Under the pieces are notes generated by a model. That model was not told the DNA's origin and ran no database searches. It worked only from the letters and a program-made list of their open reading frames with translations. 56,003 nucleotides of DNA from CAZFBA01 sp964517135 (lineage in GTDB: Bacteria > Cyanobacteriota > Vampirovibrionia > JBFMGH01), in the NCBI GenBank assembly GCA_964517135.1, contig CAZFBA010000025.1, positions 1 through 56,003 of the forward strand, written 5' to 3'. Both the position numbers and the translations under genes were made by a program. The first letter of the stretch is position 1. Each line of letters starts with the position of its first letter. Of the stretch, positions 1 to 7,787 are shown one piece after another.

Positions 1-55
1 AATCTATGCCAGTATCTTTAATTTAACTTCCTGTAAAATTTTCTAATCCAAAACA
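1..55. repeat. 55-bp direct repeat, copy 1
   Basis: This is identical over 55 bases to positions 152-206. The two copies bracket a 96-base segment that contains a perfect 18-bp hairpin. The copy begins at the window edge, so the repeat may extend further upstream. No function is assigned. Confidence 0.9.
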
Positions 56-81
56 TTACTGTCCGGTTAAATTTTTTCTGA

Positions 82-121
82 GGGTTTGGTTTTTGGGCCC
101 GCAGGCCCAAAAACCAAACCC
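82..121. repeat. Perfect 18-bp inverted repeat (hairpin) between two direct repeats
   Basis: Positions 82-99 and 104-121 are exact reverse complements, separated by the 4-base loop CGCA. The stem is GC-rich near the loop and purine/pyrimidine-biased. It lies between the two 55-bp direct repeats. No T-run follows on the plus strand, so it is not an obvious intrinsic terminator. It could be the core of a small mobile or repetitive element. Confidence 0.85.
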
Positions 122-151
122 GACCTACCTCTTCGCTGAACCCTGTTTAAT

Positions 152-206
152 AATCTATGCCAGTATCTTTAATTTAACTTCCTGTAAAATTTTCTAATCC
201 AAAACA
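152..206. repeat. 55-bp direct repeat, copy 2
   Basis: This is an exact copy of positions 1-55, located 31 bases after the hairpin at 82-121. The arrangement repeat-hairpin-repeat suggests a duplication or a small element. Confidence 0.9.
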
Positions 207-338
207 GATATTATGACTGGTTTTATACATCAAAATAAAATCTTTTAACTGACACCAGTGATAAGCAAGAGATTTTTAAAGTATCTAAAAGAATTTTTAC
301 CCGAAATGTTTATTATAGCAGTATAAAAGAAAAGAGAA

Positions 339-408
339 GAGGCTAATATTCAGCAAAACTACCGGAGCGAACTAAGTTCGCTCCGGTGAGAGTTTTATTT
401 CAGGCTAA
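339..408 (+). repeat. Palindromic repeat family R1, copy A
   Basis: The core 361-387 is an inverted repeat with 13-bp arms (ACCGGAGCGAACT and its complement) around one base. It is preceded by AGGCTAATA and followed by GAGAGTTTTATTTCAGG. The same framework occurs at 493-573 and, inverted, at 3786-3889 and 6487-6582. All copies are intergenic. The structure is REP- or MITE-like. Confidence 0.85.
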
Positions 409-492
409 TTCAGGTATTCAATAATATATTGTCGGCGATAGGAGGGCTTTTAGTTCGACATGGTAATCCATAATAAACATTTAATATGTACT

Positions 493-573
493 CAGGACAA
501 CTCAAAAGTTCTAAATAGGCTAATAACTACCGGAGTGCACTAAATGCACTACTGAGGGAGTTTTATTTCAAGC
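493..573 (+). repeat. Palindromic repeat family R1, copy B
   Basis: AGGCTAATAACTACCGGAG is followed by a TGCACT/AGTGCA-type palindrome and then GGGAGTTTTATTTCAAGCC. The preceding stretch (ACTCAAAAGTTCTAAATAGG) matches the flank of the inverted copy at 3786-3889. The palindrome arm differs in sequence from copy A but pairing is preserved. Confidence 0.8.
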
Positions 574-596
574 CTGAAAGCAAATCGGTACAAGCT

Positions 597-624
597 AAAA
601 ACCCTGCATCGGCAGGGTTTTTAG
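597..624 (-). terminator. Intrinsic terminator of the 663-2228 gene
   Basis: AAACCCTGC and GCAGGGTTT form a stem around a short loop, with A-tracts and T-tracts on both sides so it can act in either direction. It lies 39 bases past the stop of the minus-strand gene. Confidence 0.7.
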
Positions 625-662
625 ATCTGATTGTTGCCTGATATTTAGCCTCCTGATTTATC

Positions 663-2228
663 TTAATCATCGTCATCGTCATCATCATCGTCATCGTCAT
701 CGCCAGCATCTATCATACCCAGTATCTGCTCGGTAGCATCTTCAACAGAGTTTTCGTCATCAACATCCATGTTTTGAAGTATGCCGACAATTTGTTCAGC
801 ATCTTCCTGGCTGACGCCTTTGGATCCTTCAGAAGTAGTTTCAGAGGTCTCAGAAGTCGTTTCATCTGAAGGCAAAGTTGTATTATCTTCAAGTACTAAA
901 TCGTCATCATCTTTAGCATATTCTTCATTAATCAGGTTAACGAGGTCATCTTTATCCTGATTGAGCTTTTCTGAGGTGAGTTGTTCTTCTACTGAGCTGG
1001 TTTGAGAAGTGCTGGAACTTGATGAAGTAGTCGAACTGGTTGAAGAAGAAGAACTGGAAGTAGTTGAACTGGTAGAAGTAGAAGTTGTTCCAGTTGATGT
1101 GGTTGTAGAGCTGACATTAGCTACTTCTACACCAGTCGAACTACTGGAAGAACCTGTGTCTCCTGTCGAGGAGCTTGTTTGAGAGCCTGAACTGGAAACA
1201 TTAACCTCTTCAACATCTTCATCCATATGAATTTTCAGGGCGTCAAAGGCCTCGTTAATTTCATTTACTACTGTGTTGTTATTATTGTCAAGAACAGTTT
1301 TCAAGTAATCGACACGTTCTTTTGTGACAAGAATATTATCTTTAAGTTCTTTAATTTCTTCTCCTACTGGTATGGCAACTTCTTTAGCCTCAGAGGGTAT
1401 TTTATTATAAGATTTAGTCAGAAATAATAGCAGTTCAAAGCCTATGCCTGTTTCTTTTTTCATATCGTTAAAAGCATTAGAAGCCGTTTCCACGTAGTCT
1501 TTGCTGGCATTTCTATAGGCGATGGTACTATCACGATAGTCATAGTAAGAATCTCTATAAGCATAGAACTTTTCTAACATAACATCAACATTTCTATTAG
1601 GATCACTGATATAGTTAATGTAATCCTGTCTGGCAGCATTAAAGGTTGCAGTTTTATTTTCAAAATCTGTTTTAGCATCAGATATAGTCTTTTTGATATC
1701 TTTAAGGCCGGTTTGAATATCAGACATTTCTTTAGTATAGGCAGCAAGATTTTTCAAAATCTTTTTAGCGTTAGGGTTTTCGACTTTTTCAGCCATAGTT
1801 TCGAGCATGGCTGCATATTTGCCTGTCAAAAAATCTGTATCTGTGCTATCAGCGAGCTCACCGCCATAAGCACCGGAGGTTTCTTCTCCTACAGAGCCAC
1901 TTTTAGAGCCAACATAATCTCCTATAGATTTTTTCATGTCGTCATAATAAATTTCAGGTATTTCAATAGTTCTGCCATTTTTAGTAGTCAGGTAATATTT
2001 TCCGTCAGCATATTTATATAGCCCTGGTGCGTTAGTGCCCTGGCCTATATAGAGCCTGCCTTTTGTTTCATCTACTTTTCCGCTAACAGTGCCGATAATA
2101 AAGTTTTTTAATGCACCATTAGAAATTAATGTATGCAGGGCAACACCCGCTACACAGCCTACTATAAGTGTAGGGATCACGTAATCGGCTAAACCTGCAC
2201 CACGGTTTTTAGAAAATAATATACCCAT
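663..2228 (-). CDS. Pilin-like single-pass protein with Ser/Thr-rich region and poly-Asp tail
   Basis: I do not recognise a named family. The N-terminus has KNRG|AGLADYVIPTLIVG, like a type IVb/Flp prepilin: a basic leader, Gly at -1, acidic residue at +5 (Asp15 instead of Glu), Tyr, then about 20 hydrophobic residues. The middle (about 140-340) is helical and partly coiled-coil. It is followed by a Ser/Thr/Gly low-complexity region (about 350-415), acidic stretches, and a run of 14 Asp at the C-terminus. The ATG at 2228 is preferred over a TTG two codons upstream because GGAG lies 8 bases before it. The next upstream gene (2336-3454) is a paralog. It may be an anchored or fibre-forming surface protein; this is inference. 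Confidence 0.75.
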   Translation of the reverse strand: MGILFSKNRGAGLADYVIPTLIVGCVAGVALHTLISNGALKNFIIGTVSGKVDETKGRLYIGQGTNAPGLYKYADGKYYLTTKNGRTIEIPEIYYDDMKKSIGDYVGSKSGSVGEETSGAYGGELADSTDTDFLTGKYAAMLETMAEKVENPNAKKILKNLAAYTKEMSDIQTGLKDIKKTISDAKTDFENKTATFNAARQDYINYISDPNRNVDVMLEKFYAYRDSYYDYRDSTIAYRNASKDYVETASNAFNDMKKETGIGFELLLFLTKSYNKIPSEAKEVAIPVGEEIKELKDNILVTKERVDYLKTVLDNNNNTVVNEINEAFDALKIHMDEDVEEVNVSSSGSQTSSSTGDTGSSSSSTGVEVANVSSTTTSTGTTSTSTSSTTSSSSSSTSSTTSSSSSTSQTSSVEEQLTSEKLNQDKDDLVNLINEEYAKDDDDLVLEDNTTLPSDETTSETSETTSEGSKGVSQEDAEQIVGILQNMDVDDENSVEDATEQILGMIDAGDDDDDDDDDDDD

Positions 2229-2335
2229 CGCCAAATCTCCAACTCATACACACTAATAATTTAAAAGTATCGGATAAATAACAATAATATTGAACAATAT
2301 GAGATTAGTTTTACAAATATTTACTAAAGCTTGAG

Positions 2336-3454
2336 TTAATGGCAGATAGTTTTGCAGTCAGGTTTTGCGTTATAAAAGCAAGAAGCCAGGCAATCTATGC
2401 GTGAAACACGGTTTTCATTTATTCTAATATCCAGGCTATCGAAATAATAAAACTTTTCAGAAATATTCGGGTTATTGATAGCGATAGTTGCTTCTGTTTC
2501 CATAATAGAAATTTTTTCCAGCCTTATTTTATCTTTTAATTTAATGACTTCGTTCCCGAAGTTTATTATTAACTCTTTAAAATTCAGGGGTACATCTTCG
2601 CATGCTTTAATGGTATCGAGCATCATCATAAATGAAGTGCCTTCTTCATTTTGAAGAGAATCATAAAGATTAAGTGCTTCGGGTATAAGTTTTTTGCTTG
2701 TTTCTTTATAGGTAGTTGCAGCATTTCTATAATCAATATAAGCGTTATTGAGGTTTGTAAATTCTCTGGATATTTCGCTATAGTTGACCGGGCAATAGTC
2801 AGGTGTAATATTTTTAGAGCATTCAAAGAATTTTATCCAGATATTTTTCCAGTTTCTTGTGGCTTCTTGATATTTAAGTTTATTGATTTCAAAATTTAGT
2901 CTTGATTCATAGAGCTGGTTGCTGACGAGGGTGAGTTTATTTTCTCTTTCGGCAATTTTAGTGCCATATTTTGAGGTCATTTTCAACAGGGATGAAACAA
3001 ATTCATTGTTTATTCTATCTGCCAGTTTGCCTATAATAAATGAATACAGGGCAGTGTAATAGCCATAATAGCTTGAATAATCCCATAGTTCTCTATATTT
3101 TTGAGGGTGTTTATAGCTGTATTTATCCTTTTCTTTGTATGAAAAATCAATTATAGCCTGCTTTACGGTATCATAATAAAGGGGTGGTATAGTGATGGAA
3201 TTATTATTAATGGTATGAAAGTATATTTTTCCTGATGGATCACGCTTTAAGCCCATCTCAAAAGATTGAGAACGGTCTTTATGATCGTTTTGAGTATAAA
3301 AAATATTATCAATACTGCTTAAAAAAGAATGATTCATAATTTCAGTATTATTAATAATAAAATAACTGGCACCAAGTGCTAGTCCTAGAAGGAAAAAAGG
3401 TATCGCATAATCTATTAGCTTTGATTTGATTGATTTTTTATCTTTTTGAGCCAT
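2336..3454 (-). CDS. Paralog of the pilin-like protein, without the tail
   Basis: Residues 11-30 (SKLIDYAIPFFLLGLALGAS) align without gaps to the hydrophobic N-terminus of the neighbouring 663-2228 product. The Asp15-Tyr16 pair is kept, but the Gly before the predicted prepilin cleavage point is Lys, so processing may be lost. Further shared blocks are a short beta-rich stretch ending in (I/P)P(E/L)YYD, a YRNA(A/S) helical block and a GNE/GEEI-x-KLKD block. It lacks the Ser/Thr and poly-Asp region and ends with six Cys in about 20 residues. Both genes read the same way with about 107 bases between them, which fits a duplicated surface-protein pair. Function unknown. Confidence 0.75.
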   Translation of the reverse strand: MAQKDKKSIKSKLIDYAIPFFLLGLALGASYFIINNTEIMNHSFLSSIDNIFYTQNDHKDRSQSFEMGLKRDPSGKIYFHTINNNSITIPPLYYDTVKQAIIDFSYKEKDKYSYKHPQKYRELWDYSSYYGYYTALYSFIIGKLADRINNEFVSSLLKMTSKYGTKIAERENKLTLVSNQLYESRLNFEINKLKYQEATRNWKNIWIKFFECSKNITPDYCPVNYSEISREFTNLNNAYIDYRNAATTYKETSKKLIPEALNLYDSLQNEEGTSFMMMLDTIKACEDVPLNFKELIINFGNEVIKLKDKIRLEKISIMETEATIAINNPNISEKFYYFDSLDIRINENRVSRIDCLASCFYNAKPDCKTICH

Positions 3455-3579
3455 GTATTATGCTTTCAAAGTGTATAATGACAGGTATAGATTTAAATAT
3501 AATCAAGTATAAAAAATTTTTAAATACTTTGAATATTTTAACGAAAAAATAAATTCAGGGCAGGGCATATCATCTCAGG

Positions 3580-3616
3580 AACCTCTGATTAGTGATATCA
3601 GCTAAAACAGAGAGGA
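3580..3616 (+). repeat. Repeat family R2, degenerate copy
   Basis: AACCTCTGATTAGTGA and a following AAAACAGAGAGG resemble the better copies at 10175-10220 and 55954-55999, but the centre has diverged or been deleted. Confidence 0.5.
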
Positions 3617-3785
3617 GGTTAAAAAACCGCACAGCACCTACACTAATTTCTTGAATCTGAGAACATACAAAAGACTAATGTATAACTATAACAATAGACT
3701 TTATTGCTTTCGATTTTCAAAAATTTTAAAAGTGAAGATATGGGTTGAACGAGTCGATTGGTCTGGGCCTTCAAAGCCTGAATTA

Positions 3786-3889
3786 GCCCAAAATAAAACT
3801 CTCTCAGTAGTGCACTAAGTGCACTGCGGCAGTTATTAGCCTCTTTAGAGCTTTTGAGTCACTCAGAACACAGCGAAGGATCTATTTGT
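3786..3889 (-). repeat. Palindromic repeat family R1, copy C (inverted)
   Basis: Reverse complement of the R1 framework: AAAATAAAACTCTCTCAG, an AGTGCACTAAGTGCACT palindrome, then AGTTATTAGCCTCTTTAGAG. It continues into ACTCAGAACACAGCGAAGG and ATCTATTTG, which is shared with copy D at 6487-6582. Confidence 0.8.
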
Positions 3890-3920
3890 AGAGTATATAA
3901 TCCCTGGAAGCCGACCCCTG

Positions 3921-3936
3921 GGGTGGGTGGGCGGGC
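3921..3936 (+). other. G-quadruplex motif
   Basis: Four G-runs (GGGG, GGG, GGG, GGG) are separated by single bases T, T and C. This is a textbook parallel G-quadruplex pattern and is conspicuous in an AT-rich genome. It lies 6 bases before a strong hairpin and downstream of R1 copy C. Confidence 0.75.
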
Positions 3937-3941
3937 ACTGA

Positions 3942-3958
3942 GGGGGCGAAGCCCCCTT
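3942..3958 (+). terminator. GC-rich hairpin followed by a T-rich stretch
   Basis: AGGGGGC and GCCCCCT form a 7-bp stem with loop GAA, followed by TTCCTTTATAT. It resembles an intrinsic terminator on the plus strand, but no plus-strand gene lies immediately upstream. It may belong to a repeat or to an untranslated transcript. Confidence 0.45.
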
Positions 3959-4207
3959 TCCTTTATATAGCTATGTGCCAGTCAGGGCAAGGGTTTTGAA
4001 AATCAAAAAAAATTTAAGTCATACACTGATCTTTACAAGTTATTCTAAGACCACCTTATTTTAAAAGATGGCGCAGAATGTAACAGCTTTGAAAAAAAAT
4101 TTGTAATGGTAAAATACTTTTTATGCATCAGTTTTCAACATAAAAATCGTTCTTATATCATCGTAAAATGCAACTTAAACCGTGAAAAACCCAGAAAAGG
4201 ATAAATT

Positions 4208-5185
4208 ATGAACAATCAATGGATAATAGGAGTAGATATAGGTGGAACAAAGATTTCATCAGGTCTGTTAAAAACTGACGGTACCCTGAAAAATGTTGTC
4301 ACAGTGCCAACTATGGCAGACAGGTCAAAGACGGTTGTTATAAACCAGCTTAAAACAGCTATAGATGATTTATTAGAAACAAATTCTCTTGATTTAGCAA
4401 ACCTTAAAGGCATAGGTGTTTGTGCTCCCGGGCCTCTGAACCCGAAAACAGGAGAGTTAATTAATCCACCTAACCTGCCGTCACTCTGGGGGCTTAATCT
4501 TAAGGAGACACTTCTAGATATTTATACTGTAGAAGTGATAATAGAAAATGATGCCAATGCAGCAGGGCTTGCAGAAGTAAAAATGGGAAGCGCAAAAGGC
4601 CTGAAAGATATTTTATATGTCACTATAAGCACCGGTATTGGCACCGGTATAATTATTGATGGCAAAATATATCAGGGCAAAAATGGTTTTGCCGGTGAAG
4701 GCGGGCATAATTCTGTTAATATAAAAGGAGCTATTCAGTGTAGTTGTGGTTCTCCGGGCTGCATAGAAAGCATCGGCTCTGGTACAGCCATAGCAAAAAG
4801 AGCAAAAGAACTTGTCGAATCAGGTCAGGCCTCAGATTCAAAACTCTCTGTATATCAGGCAAACCCGGCTGAAATCAATACAAAAGTTATTGCAGATTTT
4901 GCCCGGGATGGAGATAAGCTCTCTCAATCACTTCTTGAAGATAGTGCTTTTCAGGTTGGTGCTTGGCTTGGCAGTATGGTTAATCTCCTTGATCCTGAAA
5001 TGATAGTTATTGGCGGCGGTGTGTCAAATGCAGGCGATTTTTATTTCTCTAAACTAAAAGAAACAATGTTAAAATATACCTATAATCCTTTTGCTGAAAG
5101 CACACCTGTTGTTTGTGCCGGTTTGAAAACTAATGCAGGCATATATGGAGCAGCAAGCCTGTTTATGGAATCCTATCAGAGTTAG
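4208..5185 (+). CDS. glk: ROK-family glucokinase
   Basis: Would phosphorylate glucose with ATP to glucose 6-phosphate in the cytoplasm. The N-terminal GVDIGGTK (residues 8-15) is the phosphate-binding loop of ROK kinases. Asp115 in ENDANAAG is the expected catalytic base. EGGH (164-167) and the Cys cluster CSCGSPGC (178-185) form the ROK zinc site, and the H-containing EGGH motif supports glucose as substrate. The length of 325 aa is normal. AAAAGGAT precedes the ATG. An M20 hydrolase follows 18 bases downstream in the same direction, so they may be co-transcribed. It fits the alpha-glucan enzymes further along the window. A related sugar such as N-acetylmannosamine cannot be excluded. Confidence 0.9.
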   Translation: MNNQWIIGVDIGGTKISSGLLKTDGTLKNVVTVPTMADRSKTVVINQLKTAIDDLLETNSLDLANLKGIGVCAPGPLNPKTGELINPPNLPSLWGLNLKETLLDIYTVEVIIENDANAAGLAEVKMGSAKGLKDILYVTISTGIGTGIIIDGKIYQGKNGFAGEGGHNSVNIKGAIQCSCGSPGCIESIGSGTAIAKRAKELVESGQASDSKLSVYQANPAEINTKVIADFARDGDKLSQSLLEDSAFQVGAWLGSMVNLLDPEMIVIGGGVSNAGDFYFSKLKETMLKYTYNPFAESTPVVCAGLKTNAGIYGAASLFMESYQS

Positions 5186-5203
5186 AGTTTAAAAGAGGAT
5201 AAT

Positions 5204-6421
5204 ATGACTGAAATCAATTATGAAAGCTTGTTCAAGCAGGCCAAAAAACTTGAACCTTCTATGATCAAGTTTTTACAGGATCTCATATCTATACCGGCAA
5301 CATCAGGCAATGAAGAAAAACGCATCAGGCGAATAGAGCTTGAAATGCATAAAACAGGATTTGATGAAGTCTCTATTGATTCTGTGGGTAATATTATCGG
5401 TAAAATCGGCAGCGGTAAAACGGTTATTCTTATGGATGCCCACATAGATTCTGTAGATACAGGCGATCTCAATGAATGGGCACGTAACCCCCAAGAAGGA
5501 ATACTTGATAACGGAATTATCTACGGCAGAGGAGCCTCAGATCAACTTGCCGGTATGGTTAGCCTGGTTTATGCAGTTCAGCTTATTAAACATTTTAACC
5601 TTCTTGATGATTATACCCTTTATATAACAGGAACATGTCTTGAAGAAGACTGTGAAGGGCTTGCAATGTTCAATATAATAAGAGACGAAAATCTTATTCA
5701 GCCTGATTTTGTCGTGTTATCAGAACCCACAAACCTCAAAATATGCCGTGGTCACCCCGGCCGCATAGAATTTAAAATAACCGCAAAAGGCAAAGCCTCT
5801 CATTCATCAAGACCTGACCTGGGCATTAATGCTATATATCTTATGCAACCAGTTATTGAAGCAATTGAGGCTCTTAATAACAGTCTTATGGTTGACCCTT
5901 TTCTGGGTAAAGGTACTGTAGCCGTTACTAAAATTGAATGCCAGACCCCTGCACTTTGCGCAATACCGAATGAATGTTGTATATACGTTGACAGAAGACT
6001 CACAACCGGAGAAACAAAAGAGATGGCATTCAGACAGCTTGAAGATATTATTGAAACAAGAGGAACCCCTGATGCCACCACACTTGAAATACTTCATTAT
6101 GCTGCATCCTGCTGGACTGGCAAAGAAACTTCAATGGATAAATACTTCCCTGGATGGGTTATCGCCGAAGACCATCCATTAACCAGTGCTGCTATAAAAG
6201 CTGCTGAATTTACCCTTAACAGACCGCCAGAAATAGGCAAGTGGGCCTTCTCTACAAACGGCATAGCTACCATGGGAACATATAGTATACCTACAATAGG
6301 CTTTGGGCCTGCTAATGATATCTATGCACACACAATAGATGATCAGGTGCCGGTTGACCACCTCTTAATAGCAGCTATCTTTTATGCAATATTGCCAGAA
6401 ATGCTTGTAAATAAAAAATGA
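5204..6421 (+). CDS. YgeY-type M20 family metallohydrolase
   Basis: M20 zinc peptidase/deacylase superfamily. Visible metal ligands and catalytic residues are His80 and Asp82 in MDAHIDSVD, Asp113 in GRGASDQ, Glu147-Glu148 in CLEEDCEG, Glu174 in SEPT and a C-terminal His in YAHTIDD. From memory the overall pattern (for example AHIDSV, GRGxSDQ, EEDCEGL, CRGHPGR, WAFSTNG, GFGP) follows E. coli YgeY, annotated as a selenium-metabolism-linked hydrolase. The substrate is unknown. The length of 405 aa is typical. It lies 18 bases after the glucokinase gene, and GAGGAT precedes the start. The nearby genes contain no selenium gene, so that name should be read as a family label only. Confidence 0.85.
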   Translation: MTEINYESLFKQAKKLEPSMIKFLQDLISIPATSGNEEKRIRRIELEMHKTGFDEVSIDSVGNIIGKIGSGKTVILMDAHIDSVDTGDLNEWARNPQEGILDNGIIYGRGASDQLAGMVSLVYAVQLIKHFNLLDDYTLYITGTCLEEDCEGLAMFNIIRDENLIQPDFVVLSEPTNLKICRGHPGRIEFKITAKGKASHSSRPDLGINAIYLMQPVIEAIEALNNSLMVDPFLGKGTVAVTKIECQTPALCAIPNECCIYVDRRLTTGETKEMAFRQLEDIIETRGTPDATTLEILHYAASCWTGKETSMDKYFPGWVIAEDHPLTSAAIKAAEFTLNRPPEIGKWAFSTNGIATMGTYSIPTIGFGPANDIYAHTIDDQVPVDHLLIAAIFYAILPEMLVNKK

Positions 6422-6486
6422 TACAAGCAAATACAGGGATTAAATCTGATATCAAGCCACTGTATTTCTTCTGGTCTCATTGATAA

Positions 6487-6582
6487 AGGCTCTCACCGGA
6501 GCGAACTAAGTTCGCTCCGGTAGTTATTAGCCTCTTTTCCACTTTTGAATCATCCAGAGCGCAGCGAAGGATCTATTTGCAG
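6487..6582 (-). repeat. Palindromic repeat family R1, copy D (inverted)
   Basis: The core 6495-6521 is identical to the 27-base core of copy A. It is followed by AGTTATTAGCCTCTTTT and CAGCGAAGGATCTATTTG, shared with copy C. It lies between the convergent ends of the 5204-6421 and 6592-6804 genes, where it could serve as a bidirectional terminator-like hairpin. Confidence 0.85.
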
Positions 6583-6591
6583 GAGATTTTT

Positions 6592-6804
6592 CTAGCTTCG
6601 CCACAGCAAGTTCCTGCCTAACTCAATAAGATCATAAAAAAGGTCTAATATTACTTCTACAAAGACTAAAACAGCATCCTTTGCTACATAGAATGTGCTC
6701 ATAAGCCATTCATTAACAGGTACATCAAAAAAGCTTGCCAGTACATAGAATACGGCTATTGCAAAACCGGCAGTTATCAGTGGAGCATAATTTTTGTTTT
6801 GCAT
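6592..6804 (-). CDS. Small membrane protein, 70 aa
   Basis: Not recognised. One hydrophobic segment (about residues 8-27, LITAGFAIAVFYVLASFFDV) and a second amphipathic to hydrophobic helix (about 40-62, rich in Val/Leu with acidic residues) suggest a small integral or membrane-associated protein. AAAGGATC lies about 8 bases before the ATG. The stop is close to repeat R1 copy D. It is a real but uncharacterised small gene in my judgement. Confidence 0.6.
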   Translation of the reverse strand: MQNKNYAPLITAGFAIAVFYVLASFFDVPVNEWLMSTFYVAKDAVLVFVEVILDLFYDLIELGRNLLWRS

Positions 6805-7248
6805 TGTATTAGATCCTTTGATTTGTAATAGCTTACAGATAATTTTTACAGTATTTGCAGTGTAAACAGTTATAGAAAAGACAAAAAAGAATTTACAGAT
6901 ATAGCCGAAATAGAGGGTTTTTATGGCAGGTAACAGTCAAATTTTGTAATATTTCGTAACATCTTACTGGCTGCATCCAGAGAGGCAGAATAAGTGTAAA
7001 ATCTACACTAGATAGCCTTTTTAGTCATAATGCTTTAAGGGTATGTTTTTTGAGGAAATTGAAGATTTTGCTCACAATTAACATATCGTTACCTTAAGGA
7101 TTGACAGGCCATGCATTTTAGTAAATACTACCTTATGAAACAAACAAGTGTTATTAATACACTTAATCAGAAAAAACTTAATACAGCTGAACAATAAAAA
7201 ACCTGAAGTCACAAAAAACCATTATATCCTTTCGGAGGCACGAAAACA
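6805..7248. other. 444-bp divergent intergenic region
   Basis: Holds the leader of the minus-strand small membrane gene on the left and a long leader for the 7249 gene on the right. Apart from a plausible promoter at 7101-7129 nothing distinct is seen. Confidence 0.5.
7101..7129 (+). promoter_or_regulatory. Sigma70-type promoter for the 7249 gene
   Basis: A consensus -35 TTGACA (7101-7106), a 17-base spacer and -10 AATACT (7124-7129, four of six consensus bases). The leader to the start codon would be about 110 bases. Confidence 0.45.
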
Positions 7249-7575
7249 ATGTTAAACAACAATTTGCAGGCAATAAATTCTATAAACACTTATAGATACC
7301 CTGCAAACAGGTTGCAGGCTGAAAGATCTCAAACAACTGATACAGTAAACTTTAAAGGTACAACCTATGCCCCGAGAAGAGAGTTTTACGTCAAGGTTGA
7401 TGATACTGTTATTATACCTGAGAAAGCCAGACCAGAAAACAAACCTCTAGGTAAAAAAATTGCTGAGACCTATCATAAAGCAGTAAGAAAGATTGCTGAG
7501 ATCGTTATTAAAATAATGGAAGCTAAAACAGAAGAAGAAAGGCTTTATGGCTATAAAATATCCTATTATGTATAG
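7249..7575 (+). CDS. Small protein with N-terminal NFKG tag
   Basis: Not recognised (108 aa). The N-terminus is polar and Asn-rich and contains DTVNFKGTTY at residues 31-40. This matches the position and style of the short F(G/K) tags on the GH77 (12627) and GH13 (16868) proteins of this window. The rest is basic, with a helical C-terminal half (KIAETYHKAVRKIAEIVIKI). A strong CGGAGG ribosome site lies 12 bases before the ATG, and an intrinsic terminator follows, so it is probably a single-gene transcript. I cannot assign a function. Confidence 0.7.
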   Translation: MLNNNLQAINSINTYRYPANRLQAERSQTTDTVNFKGTTYAPRREFYVKVDDTVIIPEKARPENKPLGKKIAETYHKAVRKIAEIVIKIMEAKTEEERLYGYKISYYV

Positions 7576-7645
7576 TATAAAACGTTCATATATATACCTT
7601 TCACCCCAAGAAACACATATAATAACCTATTGATCCCCCCTCTAT

Positions 7646-7700
7646 CCAGATTACAGTTTATTAATCTCCCCCCAACCGGGTTTTGTAATCTGGTTTTTTT
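7646..7700 (+). terminator. Intrinsic terminator after the 7249 gene
   Basis: CCAGATTACA (7646-7655) pairs perfectly with TGTAATCTGG (7684-7693) and is followed by seven T (7694-7700). Confidence 0.9.
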
Positions 7701-7787
7701 GTGTAAAAAATCATCTATATGGCTTAAGCAAAAGGTTTTGAAAAGTTTTAAAATGGGTTTAAGAATTAAGGTAAAATTTTCAGGCCT

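Larger units (their letters stand above)
3455..4207. other. 753-bp intergenic region with repeats and a G-rich island
   Basis: No convincing gene is seen. It contains an R2 relic (3580-3616), the sequence AATTTCTTGAATCTG at 3645 that also follows the R2 copy at 10175, R1 copy C (3786-3889), a G-quadruplex motif (3921-3936) and a GC-rich hairpin (3942-3958). The leader of the glucokinase gene occupies the right end. Confidence 0.7.

Noticed and set aside
1..660. CRISPR array from the repeats at the left end
   Set aside because: Only two direct repeats with a hairpin-containing spacer, no regular spacing and no cas genes.
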